This document shows, piece after piece, positions 44,478 to 53,551 of a stretch of 64,000 bases of DNA. Location: NCBI GenBank assembly GCA_016207515.1, contig JACQPN010000025.1, positions 1-64,000 on the forward strand. The letters are read 5' to 3'. The first letter of the stretch is position 1. Each line of letters begins with the position of its first letter. A program made the translations under genes and the position numbers. The DNA comes from Euryarchaeota archaeon (GTDB lineage Archaea > Thermoplasmatota > SW-10-69-26 > JACQPN01). Under the pieces are notes generated by a model. It was not told the DNA's origin. It worked only from the letters and a program-made list of their open reading frames with translations, and made no database searches.

Positions 44478-46547
44478 TCACACGATGACGCTGTACTCGT
44501 CGACATCGATGACGGTCTCGTCCAGGAAGAAAACGTCCGGTTCCCCGTGCTCGATGGCGACCGTGACGTTCTTCGCCATCGCCGTCGCCCGCACGTTGTA
44601 AGTGAGGCTCCCCTGCCCGAAGGCCACGTAATCCCTGCCCAGCATGAGGCCACTCGTGGCGGCCGTCCCCGCGATGCATTCGAGTGGCAACTCCACAGGG
44701 CCGCTGATGACGAGTTGCACGGTGTCTCGCCCGCTCGTGAACGCTCCCCCGATGGTCTCGAACTGCACGAACCGGAGTAGGCCGCCGGGCCATTGGCCAT
44801 CGGTGCCGACGGGCTCGAGAACGAGTGACAGGCGGCCTTGGTTTCCGACGCAGAGGCCCCGGAACTCGCTTCCGGCGTCGTTCGGGTCGTTGTCATCGTA
44901 ATCGTTCGGGTCTTGCGTCGGCGAAACGCCCTCGAAGTACGGGTCATCAGGACCCGCGACGGTGCCGGTCACGTCGCCGATCCACAAGTCGGCGTTCTTG
45001 TCGAACCATTGCCCGAGGTTTCCCCTGAAATCGTAGAGGTGGCCCGGCGTCATCGTCTTGTCAGTGTGTCTTCCGGCCTTCGCCGATGGGACGTTGTCGC
45101 CGATGAAGACCGGACCGTAAGCCCCCCCGGTGAACGGTCGGCAAGCGCACACGGCAGAGTACGCCTGGACGTCGAGCCACAGGCGCCAATCCGTCTGGAA
45201 GACGTTGTAGAGATTGCAAGCGCCTCGCGGTTGTGCGATCGAATCGCTCGAACAGCTGCCGGAGAACGCGTCGCCACCGTAGATCGCCCCGCTGTAAGCG
45301 TCATCGGGGTGGTTCGGCTCATGCTCCGCCGGAGGAAGCGCCTTGTTCACCACTTCCGGCGCCGGCTTCACCTCGCCCTCCCGCGCCGGCAAGACCACGT
45401 CCATCAGCGGCTTCACGGCCGCACACGTGTCCACGCACCAATCCTCGTTCGCGGAAGCGATGGCGCCGCGCGAATCCTCCGACAACCCCTCATAAAGGTC
45501 TGCGACGGTCGGGTTCACCGAATCATAAGCGTCGACGTCGACGAAGATGGCTTGCGCGATGTCGTACTGTTGCTCGATGAACGGGTCCCTGCCGACCCCG
45601 TCGGCGAACGCCGCGACGACGACCACCGTTTCTCTGAGCATCGCGTTGTCCGCGAAGACGGTTGCGAACCCGTTGCCGCCCACCCACATGGTGTTTCCCG
45701 GGCACCCGGCCGGGAACGTCGTGTCCGTCCCCCCGGCCGCGTTGCCGTTCGAACGGTCGTCCAGGGAGAAATCGGATCGCTCGTTACGCGACCCTTCCCC
45801 GCCGTTGTCCGATTGTGCCGTCTCGCCCGTCGGGTCCCTTGTCGTCAACTGGTCGGGGTCCTGCGGGCTTTGGTCGTCCGGGTCGTCGTAGACGACGAAG
45901 CCCGGCCACGCGTACGCGTCGGGCCAATCGGCCAGGAAACCCGTATGGTTACCGGGGACTATCCACGCAGCCAATTCGTACCTGTTCTTCTCGTTCGAGG
46001 CAGCGCCTCTCCAATGGAACTCGTCTGTGGCTGGATCATAGCCCGGTTCCGATGGGCAGGTCTCATCGATCACGTCGTCGCCGTCGAGGTCGTCGAAGTC
46101 GCCGAACCACGCCATGAGCCCGTTTGCGCCGGGGTAAATGAACTGGGCCGTGGAGCCGGACAAGAGCCGCCAATACGCGTTCGCGTGCACGTACGGGCCC
46201 GCGGGGCCCGCGGCGTAGTAGATCACGGCGTCGAGGAACTTGTTGCCGTTCCCGAGGTCAGACCGCGTCGCCTCCGCGTCGCCTCTGCCGTCGCCGTCGA
46301 AGTCTATCGTCCTGTCGATCGAGGGGTCCGCGGCGGCCGTGAGGACCGCTGTCGTGAAGCGGTTATCGGGCTCGAAGGTCGCGCCCTGTTCGGAGTCGAC
46401 GAGCGCCGTGTAACGGTGATGCGCTTCCACCGGGGAAGCGAACGTGACGAGGAGCAGCAGGCACGCTGCCCCTGCCGCCATCCCTAGTCTCGACCGTGCC
46501 CTAGCCCGCAACGTCTCGCCTCCATGCTCCGCCGGCCGCCAACCCAT
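44478..46547 (-). CDS. Array copy A: secreted AxHR/VDVD-family protein
   Basis: Last gene, in transcription direction, of a tandem family of secreted proteins that I do not recognise. The 689-aa product has an R-rich n-region, a hydrophobic core and a cleavage region S-P-V-E-A, then H-H-R-Y-T-A-L-V-D. W-F-G-D-F-D-D-L-D-G-D-D-V-I-D gives an EF-hand-like loop. The family core follows: H-E-P-N, then P-R-G-A-C-N-L-Y, then W-R-L-W-L-D, and L-G-Q-W-F-D-K-N-A-D-L-W. The C-terminus is V-I-D-V-D-E-Y-S-V-I-V. There is no membrane anchor. The frame is open to 46598, but I choose ATG 46547 because GGAGGGG lies about 10 bp before it and the TATA box at 46598-46603 lies in the longer version. It is closest to copy B. 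It is the most divergent copy, lacking the usual Y-S-C and C-N-A-T-Y. Confidence 0.8.
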   Translation of the reverse strand: MGWRPAEHGGETLRARARSRLGMAAGAACLLLLVTFASPVEAHHRYTALVDSEQGATFEPDNRFTTAVLTAAADPSIDRTIDFDGDGRGDAEATRSDLGNGNKFLDAVIYYAAGPAGPYVHANAYWRLLSGSTAQFIYPGANGLMAWFGDFDDLDGDDVIDETCPSEPGYDPATDEFHWRGAASNEKNRYELAAWIVPGNHTGFLADWPDAYAWPGFVVYDDPDDQSPQDPDQLTTRDPTGETAQSDNGGEGSRNERSDFSLDDRSNGNAAGGTDTTFPAGCPGNTMWVGGNGFATVFADNAMLRETVVVVAAFADGVGRDPFIEQQYDIAQAIFVDVDAYDSVNPTVADLYEGLSEDSRGAIASANEDWCVDTCAAVKPLMDVVLPAREGEVKPAPEVVNKALPPAEHEPNHPDDAYSGAIYGGDAFSGSCSSDSIAQPRGACNLYNVFQTDWRLWLDVQAYSAVCACRPFTGGAYGPVFIGDNVPSAKAGRHTDKTMTPGHLYDFRGNLGQWFDKNADLWIGDVTGTVAGPDDPYFEGVSPTQDPNDYDDNDPNDAGSEFRGLCVGNQGRLSLVLEPVGTDGQWPGGLLRFVQFETIGGAFTSGRDTVQLVISGPVELPLECIAGTAATSGLMLGRDYVAFGQGSLTYNVRATAMAKNVTVAIEHGEPDVFFLDETVIDVDEYSVIV

Positions 46548-46597
46548 AAAAGAATCCCCTCCGGCCGCGCGACGCGAGGCAAAGAGCCATCGGCCCA

Positions 46598-46613
46598 CTT
46601 AAGCGTTTTCCGG
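46598..46613 (-). promoter_or_regulatory. BRE/TATA promoter of array copy A
   Basis: On the minus strand CCGGAAAACG (BRE-like) directly precedes CTTAAG (TATA-like). The TATA centre is about 53 bp upstream of the chosen ATG, giving a leader of roughly 28 nt with a Shine-Dalgarno site. Confidence 0.5.
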
Positions 46614-46693
46614 GGAATGTATGAGCGTCCCGACGTTACCACGGGAAAGGACTGCGCGTGTCTTACGAGTTTCTAAGGCATATGCTGTCCCGA

Positions 46694-46741
46694 AAAGAAA
46701 CTGGAAAAAAGGAAGCCGGGGCGTCGATGACGCGCCCCGGC
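46694..46741 (-). terminator. Terminator after array copy B
   Basis: A perfect 9-bp stem, GCCGGGGCG/CGCCCCGGC (46715-46741), begins 20 bp past the stop of copy B. In the RNA it is followed by a U-rich run (complement of 46694-46714). Confidence 0.75.
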
Positions 46742-46760
46742 GATCTTGGCTTCTATCGCG

Positions 46761-48830
46761 CTACTGGACCATGCTGTAGACGTCGACGTCCACGACGCTC
46801 TCCGTCACGTCGTTACCAGCCGCGTTCTTCACCGTGATGTCAGTGGCCGAGAACGTCACGGTCACTTCGAAGCTGACGCTTCCCTGGAGGAAGGCTATGT
46901 AATCCCTTCCGACCCAGTTACCGGAGGTCGTCGCCGTGCCCGAGATGCACTCTACGGGCAGGTCGATGGGTCCCGAGTCGATCTTCTCAACAGTTTGGCG
47001 CCCGTTCACGAACGCGAACCCTACGCGCTCGAAGTCGTTGAAGCGCACAACGCCCGCGCCCCAGCTTCCACCGGGGGCCGAGGATACGAGCCTCAACGTC
47101 AACTTCGGGTCGTTCGTCCCGGTGCAAAGGCCGCGGAACTCGGAGGGGAGCTGGACCGGATCGTTGTCCCCGTAGTTGTTCGGGTCTTCGTTCACGCCGG
47201 CCACGCTTTGTCCGGTCGCGACATCGTAGATCGTCGTCCGGTAGGGTTGCGCGGAAGACCTTTGCGTGTTGTCTGCCAATCGGCCGATCCACGTGTCCGC
47301 GTTCTTGTCAAGCCATTGGCCGACGTTTCCAGTGAAGTCGTAAAGGCTTCCAGGCGTGAACGTCTTGTCCGAGTATCGGCCCGAGTGGGACGACGGCACG
47401 TTCTGGCCGATGAAGTTAGGCCCGTAGATACCGGCCGCGAAGGTCCCGCACGTGCACATCGAGGCGAATTCGGTCGAGTCGACCCACAGATGCCAATCGC
47501 TCTGATAACCGCCGTAACTGTTGCAGCTTCCGCGCGGCTGGGCCACCGAGTCGGTGGCGCAGGTGCCGGCGAAGGCCGAACCGTTGTAGGTCGCGTTGCA
47601 GCTCAAGGCGGACGCCGTTCCGCACGAGTAGCGGTCGAACGGCGTGTTCGGCTCGTGCTCGTTCGGAGCGAAGAGCTTACCGTTCGCTGCGGCCACTTCA
47701 TCGTTCTTCACCGTTGCGCCTCCGTTGAAGACGACGTCCATTACGGGCTTCGCCTCGGGGCTGACGATCGCGCTGACGTTCTGGCCGGTCCACTGCGTCG
47801 TATCCCGAGACGTGGCCGAGAGGCCCTCGTAGAGGTCGCGCACCGTCGGATTGATCGTCGAGTAGTGGTCGACATCCGTGTAGACGGCGGATTCGAGATT
47901 GTAGCCCTGCTCGACGATCTGATTCTTGCCCACACCGTCTGCGAAGACTCCCACGACGATGACCGTGTCCCTGATGAGGGTGTTGTCACCGTAGTTCGTG
48001 TTGAAACCGTTCCCCATGACCCAGAATGTGTTAGCCGGGCAACCTGACGGGAAAGCCGTGTTCGCAGCCCCGCCAGAGGCACCGCTTGAGCGGTCGTCCA
48101 TCGAGGAGTCGGGGCGCATGTTGGACTCACCCTCATCGGTCCCGGTCCCGACCTGCCTCGGATCTGTGGGTGAGTCGTCGGCCGGATCATCGTAAACGGT
48201 GGCGCCGCCGAAAGCCCAAACGTCGGGGTTGTCGCCGACGAACCCCGTGTGGTTCCCCGGTATTATCCACGTTTGCATGTCGAACTTGCCGAACTCGCCG
48301 GTCGCGGCTCCGCGCCAGCTGAACTCGTCGGTGGCCGCGTTGTAGTCCGGCGCCCCGGGGCACGTGTCGTCGATCGTGCCGTCGCCGTCGAGGTCGTCGA
48401 ACTCGCCGAACCACGCCATGAGGCCGTCCGAGTTCGGGTAGATGTAACTGTTCGAGTGGCCTGCGATGTTCCGCAGGTAGCCGTTCACATGTACGTAGGA
48501 CGCTGCCTGGCCGGGCCCATAGTAGAGCACGGCGTCGAGCATCGTGTTGCCGTTGCCGAGGTCGGCCACGGTCGCGGCAGAGTCGGCCACACTGTCGCCG
48601 TCCGTGTCGATGACGGCGTTGACGACCGGGTTGGCGCCGTCAGCGGCGGACGTCTTCAGGCGGTCCGTCGACGCGAAATCAGGCTCGAAAGTGTCGCCCG
48701 TCTGCGGGTCGACGAGCGCTGTATAGCGGTGTGATGCGCCCGCCAGCGGCATTAGGGCGGAGCCCGCAAAGAGCAGGACCCCGGTGATCGCGAGAATTGC
48801 CTTCCGTTTTGATTTGCTCAGCCTCGACAT
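46761..48830 (-). CDS. Array copy B: secreted AxHR/VDVD-family protein
   Basis: A 689-aa secreted protein. The signal peptide is at about 1-32; the mature start is S-H-R-Y-T-A-L-V-D. W-F-G-E-F-D-D-L-D-G-D-G-T-I-D-D is an EF-hand-like loop. The core has H-E-P-N-T-P-F-D-R-Y-S-C, C-N-A-T-Y, P-R-G-S-C-N-S-Y, W-H-L-W-V-D and G-Q-W-L-D-K-N-A-D-T-W-I. The end is V-V-D-V-D-V-Y-S-M-V-Q. Length and N-terminus match copy A, and the two form one subfamily. There are no membrane anchors or catalytic motifs, so it is free, self-assembling or bound to surface partners. It has its own promoter and terminator, so it is probably monocistronic. The start is the only reasonable ATG before the signal peptide. Confidence 0.83.
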   Translation of the reverse strand: MSRLSKSKRKAILAITGVLLFAGSALMPLAGASHRYTALVDPQTGDTFEPDFASTDRLKTSAADGANPVVNAVIDTDGDSVADSAATVADLGNGNTMLDAVLYYGPGQAASYVHVNGYLRNIAGHSNSYIYPNSDGLMAWFGEFDDLDGDGTIDDTCPGAPDYNAATDEFSWRGAATGEFGKFDMQTWIIPGNHTGFVGDNPDVWAFGGATVYDDPADDSPTDPRQVGTGTDEGESNMRPDSSMDDRSSGASGGAANTAFPSGCPANTFWVMGNGFNTNYGDNTLIRDTVIVVGVFADGVGKNQIVEQGYNLESAVYTDVDHYSTINPTVRDLYEGLSATSRDTTQWTGQNVSAIVSPEAKPVMDVVFNGGATVKNDEVAAANGKLFAPNEHEPNTPFDRYSCGTASALSCNATYNGSAFAGTCATDSVAQPRGSCNSYGGYQSDWHLWVDSTEFASMCTCGTFAAGIYGPNFIGQNVPSSHSGRYSDKTFTPGSLYDFTGNVGQWLDKNADTWIGRLADNTQRSSAQPYRTTIYDVATGQSVAGVNEDPNNYGDNDPVQLPSEFRGLCTGTNDPKLTLRLVSSAPGGSWGAGVVRFNDFERVGFAFVNGRQTVEKIDSGPIDLPVECISGTATTSGNWVGRDYIAFLQGSVSFEVTVTFSATDITVKNAAGNDVTESVVDVDVYSMVQ

Positions 48831-48920
48831 CTATCTCTACTCCGTGAGCGGGCTGGCTGGGAAGCACTACCGTGCGGTAGTCTTTCAGCCGTCCGTCCGA
48901 CCCCTGATTACCCGGAAACC

Positions 48921-48936
48921 TTCATAAACATTTTCG
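48921..48936 (-). promoter_or_regulatory. BRE/TATA promoter of array copy B
   Basis: On the minus strand CGAAAA lies just before TTTATGAA, about 95 bp upstream of the ATG at 48830. This predicts a leader of about 70 nt, unlike the leaderless genes elsewhere in the window. Confidence 0.45.
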
Positions 48937-49030
48937 TAAGAATGGCTTCGGATAGGGCACGTTTTTGGACAATTGACGAAAATAGCGTGGCGTCGCGGTT
49001 ACCAGGGCGGTGCCGTAACTAACGGTCGTG

Positions 49031-49079
49031 GAAAATGAAAAAATGGAAGACCAGGGCGCGCGCATGATGCGCAACGCCC
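49031..49079 (-). terminator. Terminator after array copy C
   Basis: A bulged hairpin (49054-49079: GGGCG/CGCCC plus GCGCA/TGCGC around a 3-nt loop) is followed in the RNA by a U-rich stretch (complement of 49031-49050). It lies about 22 bp past the stop of copy C. Confidence 0.65.
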
Positions 49080-49100
49080 CGGTTGCTTACTCTTGGTCTA

Positions 49101-51536
49101 TCACCGCGTCACGGTGTGGATGTCCACGTCGATGACGATCTCCGGGACCCACACGTCTTCGCTCGAAAGCGGGTCCGTGTCCACGTTGATCCTCGCGTAG
49201 CTCACGACCGCGAACTCGATGCCGTCGTAGTTCGCTCCGAGGAACGCTACAGCGTCCCGCGCCGTCGTCGCCAAGCACGAGTCGTTCAACACGATCTCGC
49301 CTTGGGTGTACAGGTCGAAGTACGTGTGGCCGGGGTTTGACGAGCCCGAGGGCTTACCGGGTTCAAGGTGCTCCCAACGGACGATGACCCCCTTGCCCCA
49401 GCTTCCGGCTTCGGGGTCCATCACACCGTTCGTCATCGGGACGAGCTTGATGCCCGTCTCCAGAACACGGTTCTGCAGTCCGCAGAGGGCTATCCATTCG
49501 CCCATCAGGTTGTTCGGCGAGCTCCAGGCGGTGTAGTTGTTGCCGCCCTGCTGGAAGTAGAAGTCCCCGCCTTCGCTCGTCGGGTCGACGCTTCCCGCAA
49601 GGATGACGGCCGTCCCGGTCCCATAGGGGGCCGAGGACGACGGGCCGCCGTTGCCGTTCGGATTGGTGTCGCTAAAGTATCCCGCTCGCACCCACGTGTC
49701 CAGATTCTTGTCGTGCCACTGGCCCACGTTTGCGGCCCAGTGGTAGTTGTACCCTACCGCGAACGAAACGTCGCTGTACTTTCCGTGGCCAGCGCTCGTC
49801 GTGTAGACCCCCGGAGTGATGCCGGGGAACGCGAAGCCGCCGCCGACTATCCCGGCGGGGGCGCCATATGGTTTCATCGATTGCGGGAAGTAGTTTTGCG
49901 GGACCGAATCGACCCACGCGTGCCATCCCGATTGGTAACCGGCGTAGCTGTTGCAAGTACCGCGTGGCTGGTCGGTCGAATCCGTCAAGCAGACCGGGAA
50001 CCCGTCGGTCCCACCGGCCGCATAACTCGTTCCGCCGTACGTCGCGTTGCAAGTCGACGCGACTTCCGCGTCGGCGCAACTGTAGACGTCGAATGGCGTG
50101 TTCGGCTCGTGCGGCTGCGGCGGGACCTGGATGCGCGTTAGGCGCGAACCGGCCGCTCCGTAGATGTCCGAATATGCGCCGTTACGCGCCGCGTTCGCGA
50201 CCGCCACGGGGTCTATCGCGCACGCGTCGACGCCCGATTGATCTCGCACCAGGGCGCACACGGGGTCCGATGGGTCGCCCTCAGCGCACGCTTCGACGCC
50301 TGCGCCTTCCGCCGCTTCACACGCGGTGCTCTCGGGATCGCAAACGTCCTTCCCGGTCTCCGTTTCGAGGCTTGCACACGTTGCGATGAGAGTCGCGTTG
50401 GCAAACGCGATTCCTGCGTTCGCGGTGTCGTTGGCCGTCGTTACTGCCGCGGTCGTTGCATTGCCCACCGTGCTAGGGCCGCAAGGGTTGGTGGACTGCG
50501 TCGGAATGCAGACGGTCCGGGCCGCGTCGTTCAGCTGGAGCAGAAGATCATTCAGCAGCGGGTTCAGGGCAGTGTACTTGTCGACGTCGACGAACGGGGC
50601 GTTCGTCATGTCCACGACGCGGGGGTCTCCCGGGGTCAACCTCTCGGGGTTGACGGCCGTGACCTGCGTTAGATCATGGATTAGGCCCGACCCCTCCATC
50701 ATTATGGGGAAGCCCGTCGCTTGGAACCAACCTTGGTTGTTGGGGCAATCAACTTTGGCGCCGTCCGAACTTGTGCGGTCGAGCGGTTGGTCGTCGGGCG
50801 CCGGTTGCGTCCGGTTGAAATTAAAAGGCACCATGGAGGCGACTGGTTGCTGTTGGACGTTACGATACGTGCCCGGGTCGATCCACGTGTACATCACGAA
50901 CTTGAACGGGGCCGCTGGCGATTGCCACGTTCCGCCGTTTTCGCCGCTTGATTGTCCCCTCCAGATGAATTCATCGGTCGCCACGCGCGCGGGGTCGGTC
51001 TCCCACTTGCAGACGTCGTCGATGCGGCCGTCCTGGTTCTTGTCGTTCCAGTGGCCGAACCAGCCCATGAAGCCGTTCGGGCCGGGGAATATCACGTCGC
51101 TTTGCTGCCCCGTGAGGTGCCAGTAGAACTGGTGGTTGGCCCAGACGACCACGGCCGTTTGGTGCATGATCTGGGCGTCGAGGAAGAGGGTGTTGTCGTC
51201 GGCGAGGATGTCCGCGGCCGTCACACCGGGGTCGCACCCACCCACGTAGGGGGCGTTCCCGTCGAGGTTCATGTCGGGGTCGAGGTCGGCGATGCAGTTC
51301 TCGACGGCGGTCCCGGGCGTCCAGTACTCGGTGGTCTTGAAGTCCGGCTCCGTCGTGACCGCCTGGCCTTCGTCGTTGACACCGGTGCCCGCTTGGCCTG
51401 TCTGGTAGTAGACGGGGTCGCCGTAGAGATGCCTGTGAGAAGCCGTCGCCAGAGGTGCAAGACTTGCCCCCGCGAACAGCGCGACCAGGATGATCGATAA
51501 GCCTGCCTTTACCCTGCGATTTGCATGCTTCGCCAT
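49101..51536 (-). CDS. Array copy C: secreted AxHR/VDVD-family protein with three Cys-pair repeats
   Basis: An 811-aa secreted protein. The signal peptide is at about 1-32, with S-H-R-H-L-Y at the mature start. E-N-C-I-A-D-L-D marks the subfamily of C, F and G. W-F-G-H-W-N-D-K-N-Q-D-G-R-I-D-D gives an EF-hand-like loop. The middle (about 385-440) holds three short Cys-pair units such as C-A-S-L-E-T-E-T-G-K-D-V-C. The core has H-E-P-N-T-P-F-D-V-Y-S-C, C-N-A-T-Y-G-G, P-R-G-T-C-N-S-Y, W-H-A-W-V-D and G-Q-W-H-D-K-N-L-D-T-W. The end is V-I-D-V-D-I-H-T-V-T-R. It has its own promoter and terminator. The ATG at 51536 is the natural start. Function is unknown; disulphides and bound calcium are likely. 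Confidence 0.83.
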   Translation of the reverse strand: MAKHANRRVKAGLSIILVALFAGASLAPLATASHRHLYGDPVYYQTGQAGTGVNDEGQAVTTEPDFKTTEYWTPGTAVENCIADLDPDMNLDGNAPYVGGCDPGVTAADILADDNTLFLDAQIMHQTAVVVWANHQFYWHLTGQQSDVIFPGPNGFMGWFGHWNDKNQDGRIDDVCKWETDPARVATDEFIWRGQSSGENGGTWQSPAAPFKFVMYTWIDPGTYRNVQQQPVASMVPFNFNRTQPAPDDQPLDRTSSDGAKVDCPNNQGWFQATGFPIMMEGSGLIHDLTQVTAVNPERLTPGDPRVVDMTNAPFVDVDKYTALNPLLNDLLLQLNDAARTVCIPTQSTNPCGPSTVGNATTAAVTTANDTANAGIAFANATLIATCASLETETGKDVCDPESTACEAAEGAGVEACAEGDPSDPVCALVRDQSGVDACAIDPVAVANAARNGAYSDIYGAAGSRLTRIQVPPQPHEPNTPFDVYSCADAEVASTCNATYGGTSYAAGGTDGFPVCLTDSTDQPRGTCNSYAGYQSGWHAWVDSVPQNYFPQSMKPYGAPAGIVGGGFAFPGITPGVYTTSAGHGKYSDVSFAVGYNYHWAANVGQWHDKNLDTWVRAGYFSDTNPNGNGGPSSSAPYGTGTAVILAGSVDPTSEGGDFYFQQGGNNYTAWSSPNNLMGEWIALCGLQNRVLETGIKLVPMTNGVMDPEAGSWGKGVIVRWEHLEPGKPSGSSNPGHTYFDLYTQGEIVLNDSCLATTARDAVAFLGANYDGIEFAVVSYARINVDTDPLSSEDVWVPEIVIDVDIHTVTR

Positions 51537-51614
51537 GTTACTCCCCTACCGTAGTGCTGAAAAAAGTCCCGCGACCCTCTCAGCCCCTCTACCAGCGTGC
51601 GTAGGCTTCGCACG

Positions 51615-51630
51615 GTTTAATAACTAATTA
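51615..51630 (-). promoter_or_regulatory. TATA promoter of array copy C
   Basis: GTTATTAAAC on the minus strand, preceded by GGTAATTA, lies about 80-90 bp upstream of the ATG at 51536. A leader of about 58 nt is predicted. Confidence 0.45.
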
Positions 51631-51712
51631 CCCCCCCAAGGTGACAATGTACGGATGTGGAGAACGGATTTGAATGAAGGACCGCCGCGCGAGAGCGCCC
51701 TCTGGTGCCATA

Positions 51713-51756
51713 GGAGAAAAATGAAAAGAAGTGGGGCCCCGGTCTCCCGGAGCCCC
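51713..51756 (-). terminator. Terminator after fragment D
   Basis: A 10-bp stem with one G-U pair and the loop GAGA (51733-51756) is followed by a U-rich run. It is nearly the same element as the terminator of copy E, with the same loop and the same UCUUUUCAUUU-type tail. It probably now ends the transcript of the protease gene upstream. Confidence 0.72.
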
Positions 51757-51779
51757 CGTTTTCGTTCTACCTTATTCGC

Positions 51780-52390
51780 CTAGCTTCCGCCGCGGCGCGT
51801 GAAGATGTCTACGTCGGTCACGGTCTCGACGACTTCCACCGAATCGGGGTCCGTCGGGTCCTTGACGCGTATGTCCATCGTCACGGTGATCTTCACGTCG
51901 AAGGGCGCGAAGTTCCCTTGCGTGAATATCACCGAGTCGTCGGGTCCGCGGCAGCTCGTCGGGAAGCTGAACGCTCCGGCGGGGGCGACGATGTCGTCCT
52001 CACCGGCGTGGTCCTGGCTCCACTTGCCTGGCTCGTTGAATTCCCGAAGCCACAACGTCGGCGCGTTCGCCGGCCAGAGACCGTCCGAGGTCAAAGGCTC
52101 GACCGTCACGATCGCGCTGTTGGCCACGATCGGGACCGCGAGGTTGTTGTCGCACGAGAGCCATTCGGCGTCGAGGTTTGACGGGCCGTAGACGTCATCG
52201 TAGTCGTTGGGGTCCGTGCACTCGCCGCTCGCGTACCTGTTGCCTGGTCCGGTCCTAGGGTCGCTTACTGTGCCAAAGAGGTTTCCGTTGGACCCGCCTC
52301 CGTTCTGGCCGGTGCCCCAACAGGTGGCCGCCGGTCCAGCGCCGGAGTTCTAGCTCCAAGCGTTTCCCGGCATCGAATCGGTTGCGAGCA
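51780..52390 (-). pseudogene. Fragment D: broken 3' part of an array copy close to copy E
   Basis: This frame encodes the C-terminal part of a family protein, very like the end of copy E. Shared stretches include C-W-G-T-G-Q-N-G, N-E-P-G-K-W-S, E-D-D-I-V-A-P-A-G-A-F and Q-G-N-F-A-P-F-D-V-K-I. It ends T-V-T-D-V-D-I-F-T-R. No signal peptide, Cys/Trp core or start codon in a proper context is found. The frame is broken by one TAG at 52350-52352, where copy E has a sense codon in the W-I-G-N context. Similarity fades near 52390, and upstream the space is taken by the protease gene. The simplest reading is a duplicate of E whose 5' two thirds were lost when the protease gene arrived. The terminator is intact. 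Confidence 0.75.
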
Positions 52391-52507
52391 ACTCCCCCGT
52401 CGTTTGACGGAAACCCGGAATGGTCCTGTTGTCGGCGCACACGTTGTAACGCGTCCCCCGGTTCGTGTTGATCGACCTGACCCGGCCGACCGCTCGAGGG
52501 GGGCTGC

Positions 52508-53551
52508 CTAAGGCGCCGGCGGCGGTCCAGGGCATCCTGATAGTCCCATCACAAAGGGAAGCACCGGCCCCGGACCAGACATGTTGAACGCCGGCCGAAG
52601 TGCGTACGTGTCAAAGTAACCGTAGCACCGAGCGACCTGCACGAGCGAACCCGGGTTCCAAAGGGCCGGTACCGAACCACACGATGATCTGTCATAGGCG
52701 GCGGAACTGATCGTCACGCTGTCACCGCCTGGTTGGCCGAGCGCGGGCGCAAAGACCAATTCGAGGCCTGCGACGTTCATACTGCTCGGACAATGCAAAT
52801 CGAGCTGCCACCAGTCGTCGTGCCCGGTGAAGGGGCTCACGACCGGAATGTGCTGCGCGTCTCTCTGCATTGTGTCGTGTTCCATGTCGTCGGATGTACC
52901 TTGCGCGTGGTGGAGGCCAAGACAATGCCCGACCTCGTGGGCGACTGTGTTGAAGAAGAACTCGTAACTGGCGCTTGTGAAATGGAACATCGTAACGTAA
53001 GCAACGCAAAGCTGTGGAACGATGAAGACCTCATCGCAAAAGGGGTTCTCTGGGTCACAGGGGCCTATCACTTTTCCAGGCAGCTCGCCGTGCGTGATTA
53101 CCCTGTGGTCAACACTAGCCCCATAGAGAGCCGGGCCCAAGGTCTCAACGGGGACAACGAGGATTTCTGGGTCCGTCAAAGCTTCTTCGGGCACGGTGTC
53201 CGAGCCTAGAACGTACGCATTCACAATGAATGCGTTTATTAACGCGCTCGATCCAAACTGGCCGACCGCGGTTTCCCAAGATTCTGCGGCATTCCGCGCT
53301 GCCGCAGCATAAGTATTCAGCGGCGTCGCCTCCCAGGCGGACGGTCCGTAAAGCAGGGCTCCGCTCATCACCACGGGTCCATGAAGCGGAGGGACAATCA
53401 AAACGTCCATCACCGTTTCATTCCAAGAGTAAAACGTTCGCTGCTCATATTCGCTCGCGCTTCCTTCCGAACTCCCATGCGTTGCCGTTCCTAACATCGC
53501 CGGAAGTACGAGCAGCAACGCCACCAACAACCCAACCCTGCCCCGCGACAA
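52508..53551 (-). CDS. Secreted metzincin-type zinc metalloprotease
   Basis: A 347-aa exported protease. A signal peptide (about 1-23) is followed by a domain with the full zinc signature H-E-V-G-H-C-L-G-L-H-H: H205, H209 and H215 as ligands and E206 as catalytic base, the HExxHxxGxxH form of metzincins such as matrixins. A Met-rich segment (D-D-M-E-H-D-T-M) follows soon after; a Met-turn cannot be fixed by eye. Four or more Cys suggest disulphides. The start is a TTG at 53551 with GAGGTGG about 6 bp before it and a TATA box at 53591-53600. Codons ending in A or T are commoner than in neighbours, a sign of recent acquisition. It ends 118 bp before fragment D and probably borrows D's terminator. 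Substrates might be array proteins; this is speculation. Confidence 0.85.
   Translation of the reverse strand: MSRGRVGLLVALLLVLPAMLGTATHGSSEGSASEYEQRTFYSWNETVMDVLIVPPLHGPVVMSGALLYGPSAWEATPLNTYAAAARNAAESWETAVGQFGSSALINAFIVNAYVLGSDTVPEEALTDPEILVVPVETLGPALYGASVDHRVITHGELPGKVIGPCDPENPFCDEVFIVPQLCVAYVTMFHFTSASYEFFFNTVAHEVGHCLGLHHAQGTSDDMEHDTMQRDAQHIPVVSPFTGHDDWWQLDLHCPSSMNVAGLELVFAPALGQPGGDSVTISSAAYDRSSCGSVPALWNPGSLVQVARCYGYFDTYALRPAFNMSGPGPVLPFVMGLSGCPGPPPAP

Noticed and set aside
52350-52352. In-frame TAG in fragment D as a pyrrolysine codon
   Set aside because: The fragment has no 5' end, signal peptide or start, and nothing else in the window points to pyrrolysine use. A decayed gene is simpler.
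51780-53551. Fragment D as the C-terminal domain of the metalloprotease by read-through
   Set aside because: The two lie in different frames and the protease has a proper stop at 52508.
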